Shown here piece after piece: positions 12,571 to 23,393 of a DNA stretch of 64,000 nucleotides. A program made the position numbers and the translations under genes. Source of the stretch: Isoetes taiwanensis (lineage: Eukaryota > Streptophyta > Lycopodiopsida > Isoetales > Isoetaceae). The notes beneath the pieces were generated by a model. It did not search any database, was not told the origin of the DNA, and saw only the letters and a list, made by a program, of their open reading frames with translations. Position 1 is the stretch's first letter; each line of letters starts with the position of its first letter. The stretch covers positions 1,588,494 through 1,652,493 of the forward strand of contig JAJEKV010000105.1 of assembly GCA_021234155.1 (NCBI GenBank), read 5' to 3'.

Positions 12571-13101
12571 CTGTCTGGCTTGATGGAAGAGGATGATTGT
12601 GCCACAGTTTGCATGCAGTTGAGATATTAAAATAGTCTTTAGCATCTTCGCAATACACTGCATTTGCAGCTATGATATTAAACATAGTCAATGTTTCATG
12701 CAAATTGTTAAAGTTCTTGCTGGATGAGTTTGATTGTCTATCTCTCATTTTAAGGATCAATTTGATCCTGTTAATGCCAATACGTACGGAGATTGGTAGA
12801 CTCTTAACAAGAGGTAACTTGCAAATCCGCATTTGATATTACCTACTGCATTATTCTGAAGGGCAAGTATGCAGACCTAGAAATCTAGGTCCTGAAACTG
12901 ATGCCAATATACTCCGAGGTGTTCAAATGTATTCATGGCATTTTGAGAAAAAACAATCCAGGATGTCTTAACGTTGTTTCTGTAAACCAGAAGCTCCGTA
13001 ATGCACTTTCTATCCGGACAGCTAAAAATCCTTGCTTTTGGAAGATTGAGATATGATGGTTATGTGCATTGTATAATGAGAATCAACATTTTTTTGTACA
13101 C

Positions 13102-13276
13102 TGGAAACATGCGAGTTATATAAAAATTATTACTTCTGAAAAATCACTCATATGCATGCATGTTCCTGTCGTATTACAGAGAGCAATTCATTGGAAACAT
13201 GCGAATTATATGCAAATTATTACATCTGAAGAATCAATGATATGCATGCATATTCTTTATTGTATTACAAAGCGCA
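13102..13276. repeat. Tandem duplication, 90-bp unit
   Basis: Copies at 13102-13191 and 13192-13276 both start TGGAAACATGCGA and contain ATATGCATGCAT and GTATTACA blocks. The open frame across them reflects the duplication. A C-run followed by G-runs at about 13608-13640 is the only other landmark before 13740. Confidence 0.8.
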
Positions 13277-13741
13277 TGTTTGTTGAAAACGTCTGGGTGC
13301 ATATACAAATCAAATAAATTCACATTATATTCATTCAGAGCTAGGATAGATTCATTAAACTAGGATAGAATTCATGCTTTTACAGACACAACATGCATAT
13401 TTGACCTCAAGGAAGTACTTTAGTGCCTAAATATACCATCTATGTATCTAATATACAATGTCAAGATAAATTGGCCTTAACCAAGACATGGGCTTAGCTA
13501 GCCAGGACATGTTTTACAAGCCCAAAGTACAAAGTGTGTCATCTCATTTCATTATTTCATGTGCCATTCTTTAGCATTTTTAGACTAATGCATGAGGTGG
13601 TGGTGGTCCCTTCCCCCCTAGGAGGGAGGGAAGGGGGGCGGTAATATCTTTCAAATTTTCAAAGTGGCATGTGGAGTAGAACGTGTTTAGTACCACCTCT
13701 AATGTTTTATATTACCCATGCAACAAAAATACAAAAGTAAG

Positions 13742-14404
13742 TCATGACCATTCTTGCAAGCATCAATCTGTAGTGTTATGAATAGTTTCACATATGGACG
13801 TTAAAGGCCAAGTTAAAACACAAGCCATGACATTAGCGCGGCAACACTGGGTACACATTTACTATTGGATAATATAGTGCTTTAAACCTCGGCTAAGATG
13901 TTATCTGTAGGAGAGGTAAAGATATATCATGGGAGCATTCATAAAAGTACAAATTAGGCCCTTGGTGATATGCGCAACGTGGAGATGCATATTTAGAGTT
14001 CCATTATGAACTAAACCACGCCAAGGAACGGGGACAAAATTTGGAGTTTTACATTTCTGTACCTATTTTTTTGTTGATATACCTAACTACTTCTAAAGGT
14101 GACATTTTGAGCATAAGTTTTGGATCTGCCTTTCAACTTTTCATCTTTAGAGGTAAATTAATTACCCCTACCTTCTTTATAAAGCATTATTTTCTCTATT
14201 AAAATCGATAAACCCAAAGTTTATACATTGATAATACTGTCATGAGACAATTTCAATAACAGAAGTACTTGCAAATGCAAATAATGTCTATTCTTGTGAA
14301 TATCAAGATGTGCTGTTGACAGAAGTTACTCATATGGATGTTAAAGGCTGAGTAAAAGCATATGCCAGGACATTAGCTCAACAACGCCGGGCACACGTTT
14401 ACTA
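13742..14404. repeat. Spaced direct repeats, about 541 bp apart
   Basis: Segments at 13742-13863 and 14283-14404 align over about 120 bp: a CATATGGA-GTTAAAGGC core, GACATTAGC, then CACACGTTTACTA-type ends. Between them is AT-rich DNA without a gene. They may be remnants of one duplicated repeat or the ends of a decayed element. From 14405 to 15230 I see no gene. Confidence 0.55.
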
Positions 14405-15238
14405 GTATTATCTAAGTTAAGATTCAAGAAAAAGAAGCATTAATATTGTTGAGTATTGGTAAGTATGAAAAGAAGGGACACAATTAAAAATTTAAAATCA
14501 ACCTTAACGAAATTCGCATTTCTATAGTCACCACATCTACGCATGAAACTATTTCTTTTATGCGTCCATCTGAATGAATTTTAATGTTTTTTAATAGTTT
14601 GAACATGGTACATGAATGGTAAAACTGTGAAGAAAATATATAGCACACAATAAAGCGTATAATGGAACGAATTTGCATCTATAAAATTAGAACCATTGAG
14701 GACAAGAAAAATACAAAACCAGACACAAAAAAATGCACTAAGTATTGAAACAAAATCATACAAAACACTATTCATTTGGGATTAAAGGACACTGTAGCAA
14801 AACATATCAGCTTGTCTTATTCACAAAATTTCAAGAGCATGAGAATTCTTTTACAATATAATTTAGGGGAGGTTTCTAAAAAAAGTTCCATCTAAAAGCA
14901 AAACAACTTCAATTCCAATTCAATATAGAAAATTTTGTATAAATCTCTTATTAAAAAGGAGTAGTACATAGAGCTCTTTTACAAAAAAGAGCTTGTAAGA
15001 ATACAATCTCTTGAAAATTCAAGAAACTGTGCTTCAAAAGTAGGATCAAATAAACATCATAGAGCAGATTCCACAAGGAAACATAGATGCAAACCATGTT
15101 TTGAGGAAATAATACTCGGCCAGCTTCCTGATATCAGAGTTGGAAATCTCCTTCTATAGGCTTACCTGACATCACGGTATTTGTGGCAAGCATGCAATTC
15201 TTCTCTTGTTCCACAGACACACACCTATTCTTTGGCAG

Positions 15239-15407
15239 TTTCCAAAAACATAGACACCAGACACCACGGTACCTTGCCGATTTTCACTGGAGGAAAAGAT
15301 GACGAAAAGATTGAATCTATTATGGTGAAATGGAAGATCAAGAAAAAATCTTGATGGTTTCCACAAACACAGACACCGTACTTTCCCGATTTTCACTGGA
15401 GGAAAAG
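15239..15407. repeat. Direct repeat beside the 5' end of the DNA transposon
   Basis: GTTTCCA-AAACA-AGACACC through CCGATTTTCACTGGAGGAAAAG occurs at 15239-15299 and again at 15357-15407. The second copy ends exactly at the proposed insertion site of the 15.4-22.7 kb transposon. Short open frames on the minus strand here are repeat-derived. Confidence 0.65.
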
Positions 15408-15440
15408 GGGTGTGTTTTTTTTTAAGGTACTCAACTTTTT
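15408..15440 (+). repeat. Left terminal inverted repeat
   Basis: GGGTGTGTTTTTTTTTAAGG and then TACTCAACTTTTT. Aligned with the reverse complement of 22671-22703, about three quarters of positions agree, including the GGGTG tip and the CAACTTTTT block. Confidence 0.55.
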
Positions 15441-16559
15441 ATGTGGGCGACGCTTGTGCTGGTCGGGTGCTGGACCCGTCAAGTGAAATTTTTTTCGCTC
15501 GTCATAACACTTCACCCGCCATTTCCTCCTGGGCGCCAAATTCTGTTGGTCGATCCGAAGCCCAGGAAATTGCCACTTCAGCAATCCGTGCGGGTTGTTG
15601 ATCCGTGCTGCTGATGCGAGGTGATGATGCCATGTTCGGCAAGCAATTTGAAAGTAAATTTGGCGGTTTTGAAGTTCTTTAGAGTATAAATACCATGAAT
15701 TTCTTTGCTGCTAGATTTCTCCAATTCTGTCTATGGCGGAATGGAGAGAAGCTTTTCGTGCATCTGTGTGCAAGAATCAAGTTAATTTGCTATCTAGCCT
15801 CCAAGTTTTCCAGAGTCAGACTGAAAATTTTTTTGGCAGTTGTTCCCGAATTGCTGATGCAATTTGTCAGCAATCCGCAAGTGCAGATTCAAGAACAGAG
15901 CCAACAAGTTTCAGGCCGAATGCAAGCGAATTTGTGCTAGATATTTACCATGGTAATTGAGGATCATGATGCATTTCATTTTCATGTATGCTGAAATGCA
16001 TATTAATCTATGAGTTTGCTTTGAACTGAAAGAAGCTGGACAAGATCAGTTACATATGGCTACATCAATTCCTATAGATTCAGGTAATTTTGAACTTACA
16101 TATTTGTTGTTGATTTCTTTCCTTATTTGTTGATGTTTGCTTTAATTCTAGAAAATGTTTTTTTGTCACAATCCCGAACCTTATGGAGACAATGAAGAGT
16201 CTGCATTTCATGAAGATTTGCAACCTTCTTACCATGAAGGTGATTTCCAAGAGTCCGAAGGGTGGGCCAACAGGGGAACTCAAGATGTCCAAAGTGAAGA
16301 AGGTGTGCAACCTTCTTTAAGTCGATTTCAAGGAATTGGATTCCTTGAATTTACTTTGAACTTTTCTTTTGCTAATCTTTGTTGTCTTTCTTGTTATGAA
16401 GGGTGTCACCAAGATAATACACAAGGAACCCAATGTCATGATCAACCTCATTTTCAAGGTAAGCAAGGTTTGCATGATTTAACAACTCTACAAAGGTTTC
16501 TTTGACTTTTTTCACTTTGATTTTTTTTTTTCTAGCAGATTGTCATGCTTTTAGAAGGT

Positions 16560-19500
16560 ATAGAGCTGAGTTAAGGAGAAAAGAGAGAGCTTAAGAGGGA
16601 AAGGGAAATTGCAGCAGATGAAGAAGCATTGCTCCAAGGTGATCTAAGCACATGGAAGAAGAGAATGCTATCAAAAAAGGTTGCAGTGAAGGTGAAAAAG
16701 GTTCTTGTTAATGCAAGTTGTAGGGATAGGAAAGAGATAATTAAGTCTGCTGCAAAGTGGCTACCTGAACTTGTTGTTCCTAACTCCAAGGATGAATCTG
16801 TAATGAAGAAAATTGTGGAGAATTTAAAGAACTCTTTTGCAGATCATAAGAATGAGAAGAAAACAGATATTAAGAGGGCAAGAATTGCTGCCATGGTTTA
16901 TGCTGTCAATACCAATATTAACAAATCAGCTTTCTCCAGAACTCTATGCCTGAACAGAAAGATTGTCACAACTGCTGTAAGAAGAAGAGTAGATGCTGAA
17001 CTTGGTGAGGGTCCATGGTCCATGTTCAAAAATAAGATTAGATGTGACAAACTCTCTTATGACGAGAGAAAACTAGTGGTGGATTTTTGGAGACACAATA
17101 CAAGAGTTTCCCCATGTAAGAAACATGTCATCAAGATAAAAGCAACTTCTGGAAAGAAGATATTGCATGCACTACACTTTCTTGAAGAGACACAGGTAAT
17201 TTTAAAGCAATTTGTTTTCAAATTGTTAAGGTTTAAGATTTTCAACTTAAGGTTGTTGATATGTTGTTCTTTGCTTCGAACAAGTTTTCTTCCAACGATT
17301 TGAAAGGCAATATCCATACTTTCAAATATCATTTACAAAGACATTCCATGCTCTAAAGCCTCCATATGTCGTGGGAAGGTAAAAGATAGAGAGACTTGTG
17401 GCCAGATCTACCATTTGAGAGTTGACTTTGTGAGACAGGCCATAAACAAAGTAAGACTAGATTAGGACCTCCATGGTCCAAATTGCACATGCAATTGTGA
17501 TGTATGTGGTATAGGACCAACCTGCAATGCATCTAAAGCTACATATGCTTCAACCTCTCGAGCTTTGGAGATCTTTGGTATGTCCTAAGGATGAATCGGA
17601 AGAGTGGCATCAACATAATTGTCTCACGCTTAAATGCAAGGCTTGTGGAAAAAAACAAAGTGCCAACTTGTCCAAAAAAGAAAGAGATTACAAGTTGAAC
17701 CATCAAGTAGATTGGAAGACATTTGATAAGGTAATTCAAATTGTTATTCTTAAATGAGATATTCTTTTCAGCTCAAACTCTTCTTTTGAACATAACAGTT
17801 TATGAGGAGGACAAGGTAACATTTTTTCGAGAAGGAAAAACTTGTTAAGAAGAAAGGAGCTGCTGAGAAGACTGCAGGGAAGAACAGTGCTGGTCAGAAG
17901 AAAGGTGGTGCTGGCAAGACTGCTGCTGAGAATTCAGGACAGAAGAAAGGTGGTGCTGGTAAGACTGTTGATGAGAATTCAGGTCAGAAAGAAGATCCGA
18001 AGGCTAAGAAGAAGGTATTACAAGTAACTTGAAATGTTAAATCCAAAAAGGTGGTACTGATATATGTTTTTGCTTCTTTTGTAGGAAGCTCCCAAACTCA
18101 TCAACAAGCTTGTTTACAAGACGACACAAGAGAGTAAAGAGTTGTTCCAATTTGCTGATACCTTCCTCATTCCATTCATCCCTCATAATTATGAAGCCAG
18201 ATGGCAAGCAAAACAGTTTAGGGAGTGTTTGGCAGCTTTTCCAAAGGACACTATAGTTTCAGTGATTGACTTTGCAGAGAACTACACCTTCAAAATCCAA
18301 CAAGAAATACAAAGCTTGCATTGGAGGAATGACCAATGCACCATTTTGGTGCACATCACATATAGGCATGCTCCACCTTCTACAGAACAGAATAGAAAGA
18401 TCATTAAGGAAACACATTTTTACATAAGTGATGATAGAGAACATGATGTACTCTTCGTTCAACATTGTTTGCAAAAACATGTAGTTTTCCTTGCTGACAA
18501 GGGTGTCCATTACAAGAATCATGTCATGTGGTCTGATGGATGTTCCCATCAATTTAAAGGAGCAAGGATGTTCTACTTCCTAGGCAGGTTCTTTCAAAGC
18601 ACTGGAAAACCAATACACTGGAATTTCTTTGCATCATATCATGGCAAAGGTAATTACTTTTATTTTAGTCTATTGGTTCTTTTTTAATTGGCATTTCTTT
18701 AAAATTCTCAGAATCAATCCTTGCGGTGAGCATGATGGTCTTTGGGTCTCAGTAATAAAAGAGCCCTCACACATGAGATGTTGAAGAGGAATTCAGTACC
18801 ACTAAGGAATGCACATGATGCAGTTGTGTTTTGCAGAGCACATTTTAAGTCAGATTGTGACAATGAAGGAGATCATCCTTGCGGGTGTAGTGAGTTCAGG
18901 GTTTTACATGTTGTTTGCATTGCATGTTATTTTACATGATTCCTTTTGCAGATATTTTTGGGAGATAGCTATCAATGAGGTTGATAGAAGTGACAGTCAT
19001 GATTGTAAGACATTAACAGGTTCCAGAAAGTTGCATTGTATCAGACCTGTGCATTCCAATGACCCTACTCAGGTTGCTCATATGGATTTCATTTATACGT
19101 AATTCTTGTTGGGGTGAAAGTTTGGGAAGTGCATAAACAAAAGCGAATAGGATCTTGGGTTTATTAGAACTAATTCCAGTCTTTGAAGACGAGCTGGAAA
19201 CATTCTGTGGTCCTATCTATGAAGGGGATCATGAATGGGTTTTGATGTAGTTGATGTTGGGGATAATTTTGCAGCACCATCCGAGGCCAACAACAAGGAA
19301 CAGTAGACTTCTACATCATCAAATGCACTAAGCCTAAACACATTGTAGAGAGGGCCTTTAAAGATGCATGGGGTGCTAAATTTGCTAGAAGAGAAGTGGT
19401 CCTCTCAGGTAAGTATTATAAGTTTTTAGGAGGTAGTGAATTTGAATTGCTTGAAGATGCACCAGAGTGCAATGCATACAGCCACTTGGTCATGTCGTGT

Positions 19501-19698
19501 TGCTTTGATATGGTGGCTGTAAGTGAAAACATATACAAACTTCCAAAGGATGTTCATGATCATCTTTTAAATCGAGTTTTGGAGCACAAGAGTAGTCTTT
19601 ATGCAGATAGCTTAGTAGATGAGGATGAGCACCGACCGAAGTTCTTCAATGAGAAATGGAACCAAATGAATTCTTTACTATCATACAAGCATTGCTAG
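16560..19698 (+). pseudogene. DDE-like transposase, multi-exon, frameshifted
   Basis: Coding blocks in order: Lys/Arg-rich N-terminal region (16590-17193, 17303 with read-through) ending at FLEETQ before a donor; a short exon (about 17290-17385); a cysteine segment with C-x2-C-G (17530-17730); a Gly/Lys repeat segment (about 17830-18015); and the catalytic exon (18085-18648). That exon has DFAENY near 18268 and SDG-x3-QFK near 18530. A further exon (about 18715-18890) carries HGKG/EHDG across its junction, and C-terminal exons run to about 19100 and 19270-19698. The D...D...(E/D) spacing and flanking words match uncharacterised transposase-like proteins I know from animals and plants. Frameshifts are visible in a GA run at about 16585, near 17385, and in an A run at about 18757. 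Confidence 0.65.
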
Positions 19699-20941
19699 TG
19701 CTAACCAAATTGTATTCAATTGTAACATTCATATTCAAGTAATAAAGAAAAGTTTCATTCTTTTTTTGCTATTGCAGAATCTAGTTTGAATAGTAAGAAC
19801 TAGTTGCAGGTTTATTTTGAAATGTAAGATTTGGTTGCAGATCCTGGTAATCCCTCAATTGAGTTGGTGCAAGACCTCCAGGTTGCACATGGCAACCAAT
19901 CTATACCTTGATCTTGCAAGAATGAAACTGTTATTACGGTTTGCAACCGATTTCCCAATTCCAGAAAAAGACTGTGTACTTCAAATGCCAAATGCTAGCA
20001 GGCCTTAATGTATTTCGTGTTGAATACAGCTGGTTTATATGCCTTGAGAGATGTACTTAAGTAGATATAAAACTTTCTCTCAAGTCAGATGCACTTAGCT
20101 ATTTCAAAAGATCGTCATTAACCAGGTCAAAAATTGGTCAATGACCCGGGCAGTGAGCTAAGATTTGCAACAGAGTGTTCAAAGTTTCTTTAGTAGTATA
20201 ATCACTTGGAATTGTCTCTGATGATCTTTAAGATTGTGTGCAAGCCATAAACCATGGGAAAGGGCAAATAGAATTTGAGCTGTATGCATGTTTGAATTGT
20301 ATTGCAGAATACTTCTGTGGTATTGCAGAATATCAATTGAATTGTTTGAATATCATTTGAATTGTTTTAATTCTTCTGTGGTATTGCAGAATATCGTTTG
20401 AATTGTAAGAATTGGTTACAGGTACAAAACACTTTGCATAAACAAGAGAACTGAACCAATGAAGAAAAAAAATATACAAAAATTTTAAAGAAGCACAAAG
20501 TTCATATATTCAAGTGGTTACAGACATGGTCACATTCAAAAAATTGCAGACCTGTCACATATTCAACATGTAGTTTACATATTCAATAACTTAGAGACCT
20601 GTCATATATTCACAAAATTGCAGATCGTACTCAAAATTTACCTGACAGAGCAGTTAACATTGAAAACTTAAGATTGTTTCAAAACCAAACTTCAACTTTA
20701 ACCTGCAAAGCTAGCAATCTGCTTATCCAGCTTCCTTATAAACTTCAAGCAAGAGTGAGGTCTTCCTCATCAGATTGGATATCTGTGAATGGTGACTTTG
20801 AAGGAGTAGGCTCTTCATGTGTTGGAGCTGTAACTGGAGAAGCAGGTGTAACAGGAGAAGCATGTGTAACAAGAGAAGCAAGTGGAGAACCTGGTGTAAC
20901 AGGAGTTGTTGGGATCTCGCGTTCGGGGACTAGTTCTGATC

Positions 20942-22394
20942 TTAGGACTTGGTGACTTCCCGATCTTGCTTTCTTATTGTTTCGCTCCTAAGAATCTTCT
21001 TCTTGCCTTTCCTCTTAGCAACAAAATCTTTGGAAATAGGTTTGTCATACTCAGTTGTAACAGAGTTGGAATCCTCACCCATGTCTTTACCTTTTCCTTT
21101 CACCTTTGTGACCTTTGTCACCTTCACATCTTCATCAGAAGACTCTTCATACTCCTCGGTTACTTCATCTTCATCTGCTTTAAAGTAACCAAGTTCTTGC
21201 TCAAGCTTGTCAGGCACTTCTACCCCACAACTTGCCACTGTACAATGCATAGTATCCAAGACAGAACCAAAGCAGCAAACATGAAATTTATGATCACATG
21301 ATAACTTGATAAGAAAGCTGTAATCAGAGCTAAAACTCAAACCACAACCTTCACATCTTTCAGCAAATTGATCTCGAGGCAGATCATAAACACCCATGTG
21401 AACTTTGAGTTCCTTCTTACCTTTGTTTGAAATCGCAGATAGCGGATATGTGTTTGGACTTTGCATTCCAAAACTCCATCCTATGGCCATATGCTTCAAT
21501 ATTCACTTCCAAGGATTTGATTTCTTCCTTCAACTTTTTTTCTCAGATCAACAGAATATTAGCACTCCCAATAGTTTCGTTAAAGTAAATCCATTAAACT
21601 TGCTTCTTCTTTCTTCAAGTATGCAACCAAAGCTTGGTTGTTAGGCAAATCTCAAAGACCTTTTTAAAGTTTGATAGATTCTCTCTTCTGAAATTTGCTT
21701 GTACAATAAAGTGCAAGTAGCATCAAAGACATTGTAATCGCACCTACCTTCTTCTTCAACAGCAAAGCTTGGTTGTTAGGCTGCCTTTTTCCTTTAATTT
21801 CTTCTTGACTTTCTTTTTGCATGTGTGACAAGCTTCTAATGTGATTGATAATCACATTGAGGTTAGCTTCAAAACAATTTACTTCATGATCTTTACTCTT
21901 ATGAACTACGTAAAAATATGTGGGGAGTCTCATGCTAAAGATGCCCAATTTACCTTGTAATTTTCGGGGTCAGCCAAAGCCTTAGGGGTGTTCTGCCATA
22001 CAAATGCTCTTGCAAAACGAGTCCTCACTTCATTGTTGGTAGGGCCATTCTGGTATACTTTTCGAAGGAGTTCATTGAACTTCGCTTTCGAATCTGAGCT
22101 TGATTTCCTTGATGTTGATCTTCCCGGACCTCAAAGGAACTTCAAAAACTGATAAAAATTCAGCATTTGATACTTCTTTTGCCTTGATTTGGCTTGGCTT
22201 TCTTCCAGACGACTCCACTTTCCGAAACTCAGCAAATTCATACTGTGTTCTTGCTGGCTTCAGCTGAAATATAATAAAACAGTAAAAACCACTTACATTT
22301 GAGTACTTTGCATTATAAATTTGCTGAAGCACAAACATTTTCTAAAAAAAGATAGCAAAAAATGCGATACCTCTGGCGCCTGGGGAGAACTCAT
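20942..22394 (-). pseudogene. Coiled-coil and RING-like zinc protein of the transposon
   Basis: This gene reads leftward from an ATG at 22394. Exon 1 is tiny (22394-22367), exon 2 is 22263-21954, and exon 3 lies at about 21935-21748 with a clean AAG|GTAGG donor. A coiled-coil region follows (about 21560-21440), then the C-terminal frame to 20942. The C-terminal part has C-x2-C, then C-x-H-x2-H-x2-CC, then C-x4-C, which resembles a RING variant. An acidic and Lys-rich tail follows. Frame changes inside exon 2 (about 22080-22110) and near 21430 show decay or missed introns. Its position inside the terminal repeats, convergent with the transposase, suggests an accessory protein of the element. 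Its function is unknown. Confidence 0.5.
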
Positions 22395-22703
22395 GGTATA
22401 GTTGCAAAAGAGCTGCCGGAATTGCAAAGGAAGAAAAACAGAGTACAAATACACAAAGCTTGGGAGATAAGTTTGTTCAAGAGCTCGAATGCAAGGTAAG
22501 GTGGCTGCGCGCGAAAATTCTATGATGATGGCCGTCAGAGTATAACCGTCGGAATTGAAGCCGTCAGAACCCGTCAGTCCGTCACTTCAAACACGTCACG
22601 AGCCCATCATGAGCCCGTCCGAGCCCGTCCGTGCTCGTTAATTTAGGTGCTGGTAAGGTGCTATAACTTCAAAAAGTTGGGTAGGTTAAGCAAAAAAGCA
22701 CCC

Positions 22704-23380
22704 AAAGATGGAATTTATTATAGTGACCAGAAATGGAAGAAGGAAAAAATCGAGGTGAGCAGAAAATCTCTAGAGTATAATGGAAACCTTCCTCTGCTCG
22801 GCTTCAGATTTTTGCTCTGCTCGGCTTGCCTGGACCCTATTATATTTGGCAGAAACCTTGAAATCTAAGGTCTGCTTCCAAGCTCTTGCTGCTTACTGCT
22901 TACTGCTTACTGCTTGCAAAAATCAGTAATCCACCCGCTCTTGCCGCTTTCAAGCTCTTGCTGCTTTTCAAAAATCAGTTCAGTAGGTGCTCATAGAACC
23001 TTTCGCTTTTTCTGCTACAGAAAAGGAGCGCCAATAGCCCCAAATAGAAAACTCATCTACGAAATAAGGGAAAAGGGCAAATCCCATCTCGCCGTTGATA
23101 TTAAATTCTTTGCATATTTATGAGGAGTGGATATCCTAGATAAAAAATTTCTAATTGGGTGGAAATCTCCCCGACTTTCACAAATGAGGAGGTTTCCAAC
23201 TAGGAAAATTGGGGAGGTTTCCAATTTTGGGAGGCTAACTAAGTTCAGGACGGAAATAGTTTGATCCTACCGACGTGCTAAAGGCCTAAAAACTTCCATG
23301 TTCATATGACCAAAGCCTTCCTAGAAAAGATTGATGACCTGTATTACAGGTCAGCATTTTATAATGTAGTACTGAAACCT
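22704..23380. other. Intergenic between transposon and ALKBH1
   Basis: This stretch holds a short CTTACTG microsatellite near 22895-22915 with a related CTCTTGC word repeated to 22975. The 23,100-23,390 part is the likely promoter and 5' leader of ALKBH1. Short open frames here are not supported. Confidence 0.4.
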
Positions 23381-23389
23381 AAACCCTAA
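23381..23389 (+). promoter_or_regulatory. Telo-box (AAACCCTAA) before ALKBH1
   Basis: AAACCCTAA lies five bases before the first in-frame ATG (23394). In plants this motif is common in 5' regions of genes for translation and growth. Its effect here is an inference from position. Confidence 0.5.
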
Positions 23390-23393
23390 TCCG

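Larger units (their letters stand above)
15408..22703 (+). mobile_element. 7.3-kb DNA transposon with two convergent genes
   Basis: Imperfect terminal inverted repeats begin GGGTG and share a TAC-CAACTTTTT block at 15408-15440 and, reversed, at 22671-22703. AAAG abuts both ends (15404-15407 and 22704-22707) as a possible 4-bp target duplication. Inside are a plus-strand, intron-containing DDE-like transposase (16.56-19.70 kb) and a minus-strand gene (22.39-20.94 kb) for a coiled-coil/RING-like protein; the two converge. Both genes carry frameshifts, so this copy is probably inactive. 15441-16560 holds two small plus-strand frames (15733-15960 and 16155-16505) that may be 5' exons of the transposase. 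19700-20940 is non-coding with short repeats of a TTGCAGAATAT-type word. A 4-bp target duplication occurs in, for example, Sola1 or Ginger elements, but I could not test membership. Confidence 0.65.

Noticed and set aside
13600-13640. C-run/G-run stretch as a hairpin terminator or G-quadruplex
   Set aside because: The arms are not properly complementary and only three clear G3 runs with loops are present; nothing nearby needs a terminator.
17842-18027. Arg/Leu-rich 61-codon frame
   Set aside because: It is a shadow of the Lys/Gly/Ala-rich coding frame of the transposase in the same stretch.
21405-21644. Plus-strand frame of 79 codons
   Set aside because: It is antisense to the RING-like gene of the transposon.
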